NCBI GenBank assembly: GCA_033439265.1
Contig: JAVTVX010000035.1
Span: 8,334,001-8,398,000 of the forward strand
Length of the DNA: 64,000 bases
Direction: 5' to 3'
From: Dillenia suffruticosa
Taxonomy: Eukaryota; Streptophyta; Magnoliopsida; Dilleniales; Dilleniaceae
In this document: positions 47,347-60,300 of the stretch, one piece after another
Layout of the letters: the number at the start of each line of letters is the position of its first letter
How positions within the stretch are numbered: position 1 is the stretch's first letter
Position numbers and translations under genes: made by a program
The notes under the pieces: model-generated
What the model saw: only the letters and a program-made list of their open reading frames with translations
Told to the model about the DNA's origin: nothing
Database searches by the model: none

Positions 47347-48060
47347 TAGGACAATATGAGAAGAGCATCTCAAATTAAAATCCAGAGGCTCCAAATCAGG
47401 TTACCAAGCTTTTGAAAAAGTTCTTTGTTTCTTTCCATGGAAGAAAACACGGTGCTTCTAGAATTTTTGGTGTCATGACATCCTCATGAATATTAATGAG
47501 TGACAAAGGAATACACACACAATTGATATCATCCATTTATTAGTTAAGAAAAATGTTATTGTTTTCTTATTTTCTCATAAACTAATGCTCTCAATTCTTA
47601 TTTGTGGTGATACAATTTTTATGAAATGACTCAATGTTTTCTTTGTGCAATAATTAATTAAAAAATGCTACATCAATTCCATGATCTCTCTTTCTCTCTC
47701 CTTGGCAGCATCGGCATGCTATGGCAACACGCCTGAAGGCACTATGATAGCAGCGGCAAGCGACGTCCTATGGAACAACGGTGCTGTTTGTGGAAAATGG
47801 TACAGGGTGACATGCACAGGCCCAACAAACCCGGTGCCACACCCATGTTATGATGGCAAAAGTGTGACGGTAAAGGTTGTTGATCATTGTCCTGGATGCC
47901 AAAACACTTTTGATCTCTCTAAGGAAGCCTTTTCCACAATTGCTAATCCTGTTGCTGGAGTAATTAAGATTGATTACACCGAGTAAGCCATTCACAAACC
48001 CTAACATGCACTTTTTATTGGAGGAAAATTAATGTGATTTCTTTTATTTGCAGGGTCTGA
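47184..48060 (+). CDS. EG45-like / plant natriuretic peptide (PNP-A)-like secreted protein, 131 aa, three exons
   Basis: Exons 47184-47298, 47709-47982 and 48054-48060 (the last carries only G-GTC-TGA), with GT-AG borders and closed phases. Residues 1-26 form a hydrophobic signal peptide ending SLASAA. The mature part begins PGIATFYTSYTPSACYGNTP, the start of the barwin-like/expansin domain 1 (EG45) fold. Six Cys remain (42, 66, 74, 85, 99, 102), along with the family blocks AASDVLWNNGAVCG, VVDHCPGC and FDLSKEAFSTIANPVAG. Family members are about 130 residues, apoplastic, lack the expansin C-terminal domain, and have been linked to ion and water homeostasis and stress responses. A second Met (MAINSG) three residues in could also start translation. 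Intron 1 begins with a (CT)n(AT)n microsatellite. It is the surviving member of a tandem pair. Confidence 0.93.
47305..47346. repeat. Compound (CT)13(AT)8 microsatellite at the start of intron 1
   Basis: Begins six bases after the exon 1 donor GT. The pseudogene copy has only a short TCTCTCTC run at the same place. Confidence 0.9.
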
Positions 48061-51000
48061 TGCTGTCAAGATGTTACGGGATTAAGGCCTACCATGAAAG
48101 GGAGGAGTTAGAATTAGAAATAATAATAACGATTTGTGTAAAACCCAAAGTGGAGATTTTGTGCAATAACATTAGTCTTAAAATTTCTCACGAACTTGGC
48201 ATGAAGCATAAGACGAAGAGACCCAACATCACAGAGTTATTGTTGGGTTTATAATGCAGAATAAAAATTTGAATCTCAAATTGTGGCCGATTGTTCTTAA
48301 ATTTTTCCAAATCAATCGAGATATTGATAATTAATCAAACCAATATTATACTTTTTATGACACTACGCTCTAAATCCAAATGTTTTTAATAATCAATCTT
48401 AAAACAAACATTTTTAGATTTCATACACACTTCTCTCTTGTGCGTTCTTTCATAATCTTGTCTAACTATGTCTTTCTCACGTTCACATATATATTTTTCC
48501 TTCTTGGAAAATTAGGAGGAGAAGGGAAGAGGGACAGTTAACTTCTCTCAGTTATTATAACACTATAAAGTCAAAAATTTTACAATATTATAAATTATAA
48601 AATATTATATGGTATGGTATTTAAAACTCACTCTAACACGAATACAATACAAGTACAAATAATTTTTGAAGTATTTGTGTAATACGGTTTGGCATGCATC
48701 CCTTAAAAGAAGCTTGTTAAACTAGGGTTAATCCATAAGACAGATTTTATGCCACCATGAATATATTATTCTAACTCATAGTTTGGGATTTATGAAACAG
48801 AAACACGAATATATATAAAATATGCAAGATATTGACAGGGTAACATGATAAAATTATAAAAAAATTCATATTTTATGAATTATAAAGTATTGCATTGTGT
48901 ATCATATTAAAAAAAAAAAAAAAAAAAAAAACTGTGTGTAACACGAGTACGGATTGCTGATACAATTATCTGAAAATAGTAATTAATCAAGAAGGTTAAT
49001 TTATCATTAATTAATTATCTATTGATTTCTTATCTATATTACATTACACTGATTATCTGTTGATTTCTTATCTATTAATTAATCAAGAAGGTTAACTATC
49101 TTAACGTTATCATGTAAGCCTGTTATGGTGTTATGATTTTACTGGATTATCTTACTCTTTTTAAGTGTTTTTAGAGAAAATTAAACTCTTTGTAACTTCT
49201 CCTGAAATATTTTTATTTTATTTTATTTTATTTATAATATTATTGAATCAAAAAATTTCTTTTCGTTTTAAAAAATGATAGGATTTTACAACTATAAGTC
49301 AAATTTTTCTATAGAATATTAATTTATCATTATATTAATAATCTTTAATATTAAAAACTTTTCTTAATTTCAATTAAATAGTAATCTCAACCACCAACCT
49401 TTCCAAATGACGCTTTATAACATTAAATTTTGATTCATTTTTGGTACGGTCATAAGTTGAATGGAAACCGACGACAAGAAAATCCAAGACAAAGTAAAAA
49501 CGAGTGGATAGGAACTATTTGAAACATTACATGAACTTTTATAAAAATGTCACAATTTAAAATTATACATGTTAAAAATTAAAAAATATATAAAATGAAA
49601 TTTTGTAATTAAAAAAGTTATACATAATCTCCATGACTTACTTATATTAACTCTATCAAGGATTCTCTTAACTATATATTATTTCAAGTTTCAAATCTTT
49701 CTCTTTCTTTTGTCATGAGTTGGCATAAAGAAACTTGGTTTTTTAAAACATTAATACATCATCATATCAATACAATTTCAACCAATTTCAAAAGGTACAT
49801 GATAGGGTGAAGAGAAAAATATATCCATTTTAAATGTGACTATAAAACTTTCGAATATTTGGGTGATGATATAATTATAGAAAAGGTTTTTGTTTAGGGG
49901 ATTTTCCTTGACCCTTGTGGATTTTCTGCGATTGGAAAACTCAGAAGATGGCATTAGGTCAATTGCTCAAATCTTAGTCATCATGGGATGTATCTCAAGT
50001 TTCTGGAATTAATTGTGGTACATTAGGGTAATGAGTGGTCCTCTTTCTTGGGCATTATGAATCTCAAGATCGGCGGAGGACTAACTATAAATGCCATCAT
50101 AAGTGACTCAAGTCCCGGGTTTTGTTTTATGCATGTGTGTGTGTGGGTTGGGGAGGAGATTCCCAAGATATTAACCCCTGACCAATCACAAACTAGGCTT
50201 AATCTCCTTTCTACAACCCCACAAAGCCAAAGCCCCAGGTTGCACATAAAGTTTCTTGAAGGGAACTTTCTAAACACCCTACTGGAGATTTCACCAGAAA
50301 CTAGTATATTGGAAGTTTGTACACTTGAGCGAATTGGGAATGGAGACAAATGCAGCTGGGGATGTGCGGTTGTCCCCCGACAGGAAATTTGACAACATAT
50401 GGAATTTCATTTTACAAAATAATCATCCTCCGTTGAGATTTCCCCACAAGATTTTCTATGGGATATGAGACAACTATCACTTAAATCCTAAAAACAAGTC
50501 GAATTTCAAGATAAACAAGAAAATCGTAGGACAAAAGAACTAATCTTGGAGTCATCTTGGAAAAATCAAAGAGAACTAAGAGCTAGTAACAGCTCTGTAA
50601 TGTAATTCAAAAGGAAAAGGAGGTATATGTTACCGTTCATCAAAGGCTGATCTTCCTTCTATGCAATGGGAACGCGAGTGATTTGTTTTGCTTGCATGTA
50701 TTTGCAAATGATTTGTTTTGCTTGCGTGTATTTTATGATTCTTATGAACTTTATATATGTATAAACCATAGGTTTTGGTTTCAAGGTATTGTCATAACAG
50801 TGCCCAAATTGTATTTTCATAGTGAGGAAATGTTGATCTTTATTGTCCACGTGTAAAAGAAATGTACAGGTTTCGAAGAGGCCAAAAGGACATCAAAATC
50901 AAAAGTCTTGACAAGAAAACTATTTGGATTTGATTACATTTTAATGGGACCGATCCTTTGAGCATGATCAAATCCAATCACCAAATTGATTAAAATATTA

Positions 51001-51507
51001 TCCCTCATTATTATTTTTAATTCTAATGTCTATCCAATAACACCAACTTCTTGGATTCCGACAAACTTTTTAAACCTTGGTTTTCTTAATAGTACTTTGT
51101 TTAATTGTGTTTGAGAAAATTGATATTAAATTTAAATGAGATTATCTAAATTTTTTGATATAAAAATTGACTAATATAATAAAAATTTAAATTTTTGTTA
51201 GAAGTTTTTTAATGCCGCCTTGATTTGTCCATAACATAATTAATAATATCATATATAGGAAAATACTTGCTACTAATTTTATTAAATTAGATATCACATG
51301 TGTAAAAATTTATGTCAGCTTAAGTTGCGTGCGTGTGTGTGTGTGCGTCTGTAAATCTACCTGTAATTTTATTAGCGTCTAGTGTGTGTGTGTGTGTAAA
51401 TCTACCTCTAATTTTATTTTAAATTCTAGCGTCTATCCCACATCCTGAAATTGAGCAAACTGACGTGAGAACTAGGCCGCCCTTCCGTCCTCGAAGTGTA
51501 GTTTGGA
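48061..51507. other. Intergenic region; no clear gene
   Basis: The first 200 bases are the 3' UTR of the EG45-like gene. The rest is AT-rich. 49.9-50.7 kb is less AT-rich and has overlapping frames of 108 and 114 codons on opposite strands, neither with a recognisable domain. A GT-rich tandem repeat lies at 51333-51434. Confidence 0.5.
51333..51434 (+). repeat. Two-copy tandem repeat built on (GT)n, period about 50 bp
   Basis: Each copy has (GT)n, then GTAAATCTACCT, TAATTTTATT and AGCGTCTA. Copies are about 51333-51381 and 51382-51434. It lies about 150-240 bases upstream of the alcohol dehydrogenase ATG, so in or near its promoter. Confidence 0.85.

Positions 51508-51535
<28 letters not shown>
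51508..51535. repeat. (CT)14 microsatellite in the alcohol dehydrogenase leader
   Basis: CT-rich tract ending 41 bases upstream of the ATG at 51577, probably within the 5' UTR. Confidence 0.9.
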
Positions 51536-51538
<3 letters not shown>

Positions 51539-51576
51539 AAATCGACAATAAGGTTAATTTGAGAGTTTGGAGGGGC

Positions 51577-54500
51577 ATGGCGTTTATGTATCGTTCGCTG
51601 CTACGATCCGCAATGGTCAACAGCTCAAAGAGAAACTACTTGTCAAAATTCTCTGCTTCTTCGTCTTCGTCATCGTATTCGTATGATTGCTTGAGCAGGA
51701 GCTTCTCGCATGGGGCTTCTTCTGAGAATTCAACTGAGAAAACCTCGTCTGCCTCGTATCATGTGACTGGAGGACCTTCTTACATGAGAGGAGCTGTGCA
51801 TTGGGGCGATCCTAACAAGCCTCTCCAGATTGAAGAACTTAAAATTCCTCGCCCTAAAGCCGGAGAGCTTCTCATCAAAACCAAAGGTCAATTCAATTCC
51901 TATTTGTTATTGGAATAATATGTGAAAGGAGTGTCAATTTGAAAAGTGGGATGTGCTCGGCTCGATACTTTAGATTCGCAACATTGTGTTTAACAATGCT
52001 CAGAATTTAGAAACCTATGCTATGCTGACACAACATTTTGTGTCAACTAAAAGTTTACTCCTTTATTGTTTAAGCAAATTTTCAGTACCCAATAACGGGT
52101 GTGTAAATTTCTGGATTGACAAATTCAAACCTTGTGCGTTATTGCCCACATGGAATGGGATTATCTCGGAGAAAAAAAGGTATAAACTCTTAAATTAACA
52201 AAAAGTGACTTTATTTGGTGATCCTGATCAATGGTAGCTTATAATATCAGCTATTTTCAGCATTCAACAATTACTTAAGAAATCCTTAATTAAATTTTTG
52301 CCGATACTCTTCTTATCCAGGAAATTTAGTTTCAATACTAAGCCAGTTATAAACAATCCTTAGTCTTGGTGCATTGCAAGAGGGTTATCAGAGGCAAAGT
52401 ATAACTGGGATATAATTGCTACGAAATAATGTTTACAATGACCCTTTTCATCAAATAGGTGGCTTGCCCCTGATGCACCTTGCTAGAAACTTGGATACCA
52501 GATAATGGGTACGGGACCTGAGTTTACAAAATCCACAAAATATTTTATTTTGTTTTACTTGTGATGTTTTCATTTTTGATATTGTGTATCTAGGTTGAAC
52601 ATACTTTTTATATTATGATCTCATTAACACCTTTGGCATTTAGGCTAGTTTCTTCATCTTTCGGTCTCTAGTTATATTAGAACAGAGACATATGATTTTG
52701 TTGATATTCCATGTTTAATTTCGTACTGATGGGAGCACTATGCACTGTTAATGCAGCCTGTGGAGTTTGTCACTCTGATCTTCATGTCTTGAAGGGAGAA
52801 CTTCCATTTGCTAGCCCTTGCGTTGTTGGGCATGAGATAACTGGGGAGGTGGTTGAGCATGGGCCTCTTACAGAGAAGGCGATTAAAAACAGGTACCAAA
52901 AATTTTATGTTCATTTGAGAAGAATTGGCTTATTCCTTTGCTACTTTATTGTATCTGATCTGGTCATTCTCCAGGAGACACTCCAACGTTTAGAAATTCA
53001 TCTACGAATTTTGGTTTAATTTGACAGATTTCCTATTGGAGCTCGTGTTGTTGGAGCTTTTATCATGCCTTGTGGTAGTTGTTTCTTTTGTTCTAGGGTG
53101 ATGTTAACTAAACTTCCTCTTCTTTACGATTTGACTTTAAAGTATTGATTGCTGCAATGAGTGTGAGATCTAACTTTCAATGTGCAGGGCCAAGATGACT
53201 TATGCGAGTCTTTCTTTATGTACAATCGGGCAAAAGGAACACTTTATGATGGGGAAACACGGATATTTTTCCGTGATAGTGGTGTGTTACCATGCTTCCA
53301 CAAATTATAAATTTTCTCATTATCAGAACATGCATTAGCCTGCACATATATTAACTATCCCATCAACTGTTTTTTGTTGATGGATATACTTTTTTTACCT
53401 AGCCATTCAATGCATTAGTTTATTAGAAAATCTACAAGAAGGGGTTCATGTTGAAGTTTGATCTGATAGAAGACTCATTCTTGTCCCAACTCCTGGTTGA
53501 GTTGTGGTTTGCCATCTTACCACTGAAAAAGTTGTTGTAACGTCTGGCATGCTTTTATAATTATTTCATGCCTCTAGGAGAGATAACAGTATCCATTCAG
53601 ATGTGAGGAAAGACAATGTCAATTGCAAAAACCATTGTCTAATAGTGTGACTTCAAAGTTCTTAGTCCATTGTTATATTTGCATTTTCGAATATCCAGAA
53701 AGTCCTCTGAGGTTTTGCTTTCTCAAAACAAAAAGGAAATATTGTAAACCTTGTCAACAAACTATTTTATGCATGAAAAACGAAATCAAGAGTGGAAATT
53801 CTATAAATCCTCTTTGGCATGTAATTCAGTCTCATATTAGCATACTATGTGAGCACAATGATTTGTAGAGTATTATATTATGTTACTTTAGGCAATTCTC
53901 CTACAATACATTGCAGCATTGACAAAGTCAAACTTCAAAATGATTTTGGTTAACATGTTCGGGTTCTAATTAAGACAGCACCTACATGGAAAAAGGCTCA
54001 TTTTCAAGGTCTAAAGGTGCTTCTACAACAATCGAATTATCTCCTCTGGTTATAATAACTCAGTCAGCCTTGGCAGTGAAATTTAGGAATTATATGTCTT
54101 TACCTTCCGTTTCTTAGTTGGGAAGAAGAGTTCGAAAATGATTCTGCTACTCTTTGTTGCCAATTTCATGCTAGGTAGCTTAAGAAAATTATCCGATTCT
54201 TGACAAATGACTGGATCAGTGATAGTGATTATCTGTAGCCTCACTTTTGCATACCTCGTCACACTCACATTGTGACAGTCCATAGGCCGTGTTTGACTTG
54301 GAGAGACCCCTAATATATATTTTCCTCTTTCCTAGCAAGCATGTTTTGTTAATTTTCTAATGGATGCTATATGGCACAGGAAAGCCCGTATACATGTATA
54401 GTATGGGGGGTCTTGCTGACTACTGTGTTGTGCCAGCACATGGATTAACGATACTTCCCAACACATTGCCATATATAGAGTCTGCAATATTAGGTTGTGC

Positions 54501-57347
54501 AGTTTTTACTGCATATGGTGCCATGGCTCATGCTGCTGAGGTGCGTCCTGGGGATTCTGTTGCTGTGATTGGCATTGGAGGTGTTGGCTCAAGGTAGGTG
54601 GCATTTGATTTTGGTGATGAATCAGTATTAGTTTATTATTCTACCTGTCGGACTGCCTAATTCAAGTTGGTTCATTTCTCTTCATTTGTATAATCATGAC
54701 ATACCAAATGCTTATGGTCCGTAATGTTTCTGCCTTGAAACACATCTAAAAGCAATAGCCTAAATGCATTTATTGGTAAAATCCTTCTTCTCCTGCTATA
54801 AAGAGGGAGGATCAAAAGCTTGAAAGTTGACCAACCCAAGTTTGGATGGCCTCCCCTTTATGGCCATTTGATCAACCTGATGTACATGTAAGATTTTGAA
54901 ATTCCATGAACAAAGCTGTTTCTCTGCCTATTGTTTCCTCATAATCATGTCTGCCTGTGTGCTTTGAATGTCAACTATTGCTGATTTTTTAATCACTTTT
55001 GCTTCTTTATGTTCATTAACCGTCCAGAGTTGCTAAAAATCTAGTTCAAACTTTCAATTTTACAAGTGTTCGATCTAAGTCATCATGATTGCATGGAGTC
55101 ACATTACAATTTTTACTATCTGGTTTTTATGTTACTCATGTATACTGTTTTCAATTCATTTTTTTTCTTTTTAATTTTGTTAATTTGTGGCATGGATGCG
55201 GTATATGAAATCATTTGAAAATTCAGCCTGATGACCTATCTTTGGCAAAATTTTGACTATTTAATGTGATCAGTTGTCTGCAGATAGCACGGGCATTTGG
55301 TGCCTCTGAAATTATTGCTGTTGATGTACAACCTGATAAACTGCTGAATGCTACAGTTCTTGGAGCTACACACACAGTAAATGCACATGAAGATGATGTT
55401 GTGGAAAAGATTAGGGTAATCCTAGCATTTCCATTTTATCTTATGAGTACTCTTCTGGATCTTATTGACATAACTGAGGAAATTTTTATTGTTTGATTGT
55501 TCTGGGTTCAAGTTATTGCTGCCTTGGGATTACTCCTATTACCATCATTATTAGGAATTACATAAAGGATTCTTACTAGGACCAAACTATCTGCTGCGCA
55601 TAAAAGTGCTAAAATAACCCTTCTTGGAAGATTTTCTTATTAAAAAGGCTATTTAACGGGGAAAGCTTGCTCATATGTGACAACCTGATTTTCAAACTAT
55701 TTTTTTAGCAAAAGAGAATAATAGACACTTGACTAGCATTGTTAGAGAAGTGTATAGAATGGTAGATGATTTCCATGTTGTTGTCTTAGTGGCTCTTGTA
55801 CAATAAACCTGCTCATCTCGGATATAATTTTGCACAGTATGCTTTTGTATACAGCAGGAACATGTTTACACCAGTAAAAGGAGATCTTAATTTTTCATGT
55901 GATACCACTAGAACAATTATTGTGGCTCATCAATTCTTTGATGCAAATACGAAAAAGAAAATGGAGACAAATACTCCAAAGTTGTTATAAAATCATAATA
56001 TAGGAGTTGGGCAATCAATCTGATAAAGGTAGAAAGTAGAGGACACATATCCATTCTCGTGACTTGTTCTGTGGATAGATGGCAGAGCCCTGTAGAGTTT
56101 CTATGTAACATTGTACCTTTTTTCTACCTGCAGGAGCTAATCTCATTATTTAATGTCCAAGTTATACTGCAACTGGTTTCCCCCTTCTAATGTAGAAAGC
56201 AAGGCATTAATATGCTCTTACTTTAACAGGAAATAACTGGAGGTAAAGGAGTGGACATTGCAGTGGAAGCGCTTGGAAAATCACAGACATTTTCACAGTG
56301 TGCACTGAGTGTACGGCCTGGAGGAAAGGCAGTAATGATTGGACTTGCGAAAGCTGGTTCTGTTGGGGAGGTTGACATAAATCATCTTGTTCGTAGACAG
56401 GTTCATATGCTACATCTGCAAACTGTATACTGACATCTGTTATTGATAGTCTAATGATGGGGTACCTTGCCATTGATGCTTTCACAACACCTGGTAAAAT
56501 CTCTTGCAATACTAATTCAAGATTTGTCTTTGGACTACAATGTTGGTAAACTTTCTGAAGATGTGGAAAGTGTGGAAAATGATTAGAATTTTAGAATATT
56601 TCAGAGAAAAAAAAGGAGAGAGAGAGAAAAAAAAAATTTGCAGTTTTGATAATGTTTGCAGGTTTGGATCCTTGCAATAGTATTGCCCCCAGAAAATAAC
56701 ACGAATTGGGGCTGGAGAGATTTTCCCAGACTTGTGCTGATCGTGTAGTTGCGAGCAAGAGCTTGGGACTTCCAAACCATCATTTTTGCAATATTAATTG
56801 AAGTTGATTTAAAAAAAATGGAAAAAAGATAAATGCTACTACAGTAGCTTTACGAATAGTATATGTTTGTGTAAGTTGAGGGTTTTTTTTCCCTTTTAAA
56901 TAATGAGCAATGATTTAATTTTTGTTTCTCATATAGTCTTGGAGTTTCCCCAGTTTGCCTGTTTCTCCAACTGGATAGGGCAGGTGTCTAGAAGAGTTCA
57001 TCCCTCCATTTTCTTTCGGTGGACACTAATGAGACATTGAGAATAAGTTCCTATAGCAGTTTTATATGCTTGTGGTTGAGCTCCTATATTTGTTGCTACT
57101 AGTTCTTGAACATGCATGCACCTGGTTATCTTTTTCTTGTGATCTCATGTTACAGGTGAAAGTAATTGGCTCTTATGGGGCAAGGGCAAGACAAGACTTA
57201 CCCAAGTTGATTAGACTAGCAGAAACAGGTGTCTTCAATCTCAACACGGCTGTATCCCAGATACGCAAATTTGAGGAAGCCGGTCAAGCATTTCAAGATC
57301 TTGACAAGGGAAAGATAGTTGGTCGAGCTGTCGTTGAGATAATGTAA
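51577..57347 (+). CDS. Zinc-dependent medium-chain alcohol dehydrogenase (GroES-like), probably mitochondrial, 442 aa, eight exons
   Basis: Exons 51577-51886, 52757-52892, 53028-53097, 53188-53281, 54380-54593, 55274-55415, 56230-56400 and 57156-57347; total 1329 nt, GT-AG introns, closed phases. Residues 1-65 are Arg/Ser-rich without acidic residues at the start ([20 protein letters not shown]), typical of a mitochondrial presequence. The catalytic zinc site is C108 (ACGVCHSD), H129/E130 (VGHE) and C243 ([12 protein letters not shown]). The structural zinc site is C164, C167, C170 and C178 ([15 protein letters not shown]). The Rossmann motif GIGGVG is at 268-273, and D292 after the second strand (IIAVDVQPD) favours NAD(H). 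All key residues are present, so an active oxidoreductase is expected; the substrate cannot be told from sequence. It resembles a conserved plant group related to Arabidopsis At5g63620 (from memory). The start chosen is the first ATG of the presequence frame. Confidence 0.95.
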
Positions 57348-60300
57348 GTCATCACCTGAACTTGCAGCATGAGGATTGGATCTTACATGTCATAGACTAG
57401 ACCAGAAAACTTTTTGCTACTTGGGCCTTCAAAAACATCCAACCTGAAATAAAAGAATGAGAATTACCCTTTCTTGTGATTTATCTATCCTTTTTCAGGG
57501 GTTAGAAAGTCTTAAAATCATTGCTCGGTCTTTCTGGTGTTCTCTTTATGTGGGTGTATGTTGCATTGCTTGCATATATTAGATACACAGTTCTATCGAA
57601 CTATGATGATAACAAAAATTTGTGGTACCCAAACCTAGCCCCCATATTTTCATCCAAGCCCTTCTATTTTGAGATTTAGGGACAACAAATTGGCAGGCCA
57701 TAGCGTAGTGCTAATGGCCGCCACAAGTTCTATCATAGTCGCTCTCCTTGTGTCTGGAATGTCACCAAGTGTACCACTGGGGGACAAATCAACAATCAGA
57801 TTGTCTCTCTTTTAGATCAAATGCAATTCAACCTTCCAAGGACAAATAATGATTGATTAATGTTTCTAGCTATAACTAATCATCAAAGGTAAGCATGTGA
57901 CGGAATAACTCATAGATCCATATATCCCAATTCACTCTTTCAATGATCCCTTTTCTATTATTTTTCTTTTTGACTCCTTTTTATTTAACACTACTTTGAT
58001 TTTTTTTCCCCTACTCTAGTATAAAACAATGGATCATGAGTATACCCATAAGTGGAACGATACATTTTTTATAACAAAAGGAGCCTCACTCTCTTAGAAA
58101 CATGAATTTGAATTACAGTTTCGGGTTGAATGATAGATTGAGATACTCCAAAAATGTAGTCCACAACTTCAAATGAAGAAAATGGAAATTTGGACATTAC
58201 AAAATAAGAGAAATTGCAAACAATCAAAAAACATTCACAAATGAACAATATAAAAGGTACAAGCAGGATCATTCTCAATTTTCTCTCCAAACTTCAACAA
58301 AGCCAAAACAAGAAAGGGCTACGGTGCGGAACAAAGGGCAATGACAATAAACACAATGATGAATGAATATCATTTATAAATTACAAATAATATGATTTAA
58401 CTTTGTATATTTTAAATTATAATAACAAATTGAGTCTTAATTTTAATAATTTGGAATCAACTATTTGAGTGATAAATTTAAAAATAATTAAAAAAAGAAA
58501 AATAAATAAATAAAAACTTATATACCTAAAATATATTAGTTTAATTTATACATTTTAAACTATAAATAATAATATTGTACATATAATGTTGGGTCTCATA
58601 GTGTGTGGGTGTTGCTGAGCTCCTTGCCTCCTTTGATGAAGTTTTGTAGGGCTTGCTCCCTTGTTGTTTCGGGTTTTTGACCCATGTTTTTTTATTTTTA
58701 TTTTTTTTATATTATATCAATTGGTATATAGAATCATATTTTGATTAATTCGGTTCAAAATTTGCAATGGTCTATTAAAGGGACTACCCTCCCAATATAA
58801 TTTTTTTCATACTCAACCCACGAATCGAACTCGAGAACTTAATTAAGAGATCTAATATCACATCCTACTACCCAACTGTCCGTTGGTCTTATGTTTTTTT
58901 ATTTGTCCTTGGGTCATTCTTCACTTGTAAAAAAAGTTATAAAAAATGACGATATGATTTAATTGAATTTATTATAATAAATACGTTAAATAAATCATGT
59001 GAATATATCCTTCCTTCGTGACAACAAAATAATTTATTATTTATAAGATAATTACTAGAGATTGTTATTATTTTTTTAATGACTTAAAAAAAAATTTAAT
59101 TAAAAAAATTAAACTGTTTCAATCAATGAAGTTATATTATTATTGTTATTATTATCATCGGAAGAAATTCTCCCTTGCCAGAGCCCTGCCCCCACTCTAA
59201 AATTCAAACATTAAAATTTATTCTAGAAATGTTGTCTGTGAGCATTTGGCCATAAAACTGTCGGCCATATTTTCAATGTGGGAAAATTAACTCTTATTCT
59301 TTTCTTGTAAATTTTAAATACTATCGTCCAAAAGATAAGATTAATCATGCATACACAAATTTAATACTAAAATTTTCAAACGTCAACATAATTACCCACA
59401 GCTCCTTATCTCCTATATTGTCTTAACACGTCGCAAAGTGTGCAAAACAAATTCTAGTTGATAAATGAAAGAGCGGAGGAACAGTGTAAACGTTTGTCAT
59501 ACATATGCTGAATACATTGTTTTAAATTTCTCACTTAGAAAATTCACATTTGAAGCGATCAAAATCACAAGTCAATGCCGCAACAATGTAAATTCTGTAC
59601 TAATCGAACAAGACAACAAAATGATGACAAAAAGGGAAAAAACAAATATGAGAAGTTTTCCTCCCACAAGGACGGCACTTTTTTTTTTTTCCTTTTTTGG
59701 GTAATTAAAAAGGGTGAGAAAAGGGTAGGGCATGGAAAAGAAAACAAAGGAGTGATGATAGTTGATATAGGTGAATGTAGTGCAGTGGGGACGAGAACAT
59801 GAGAGGCAGGGAGGTGGGTTAGGTCGTTTCAATATAGCAATAACAACTGACATAAGCCCCCAACTGTTCCCGTGACCCTTATTAAACTTCAGCATTCAAC
59901 CCACATTTAATGTTTAGTCAATCAATACGCTTCTTCCACACTACTACGCATCCATCTATTGGCTTTCTATTTAATGCTTAAAACAACCTGTTATCTCACT
60001 GACTTTACTTGCCAACATCTTTTCTTTATATGCAGCATACAAATATATATACCATAGAAAATAAAAGTGGGTGTTGGCGGTATTGTTAAAATGTTCTATT
60101 TACTTGGTGGGTGTACATTTCCCAAATAAAATTCAATATTAGATTTTTACGATTATATTGAGATTTTGAAATTAAACATGAAGTTTGATAGTAGGCTTAT
60201 TCTGTGCAATATATTATTATGTGTATTGAATGAGTTTAAATCTGCACACTCAAAATATAAGAAATAAAGCTTTAATGAAATATTTTGTGCAAACCTTAGT

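Noticed and set aside
48048-48254. 68-codon plus-strand frame after the EG45-like gene
   Set aside because: It overlaps the final exon and 3' UTR of the intact gene and lacks any domain.
50023-50392. Overlapping frames of 108 (minus) and 114 (plus) codons
   Set aside because: Open on both strands over the same bases, without domain, start context or splice signals.
36602-57347. Glycosyltransferase plus alcohol dehydrogenase as a metabolic gene cluster
   Set aside because: They are 14 kb apart with unrelated genes between, the glycosyltransferase is broken, and the dehydrogenase looks like a single-copy housekeeping mitochondrial type.
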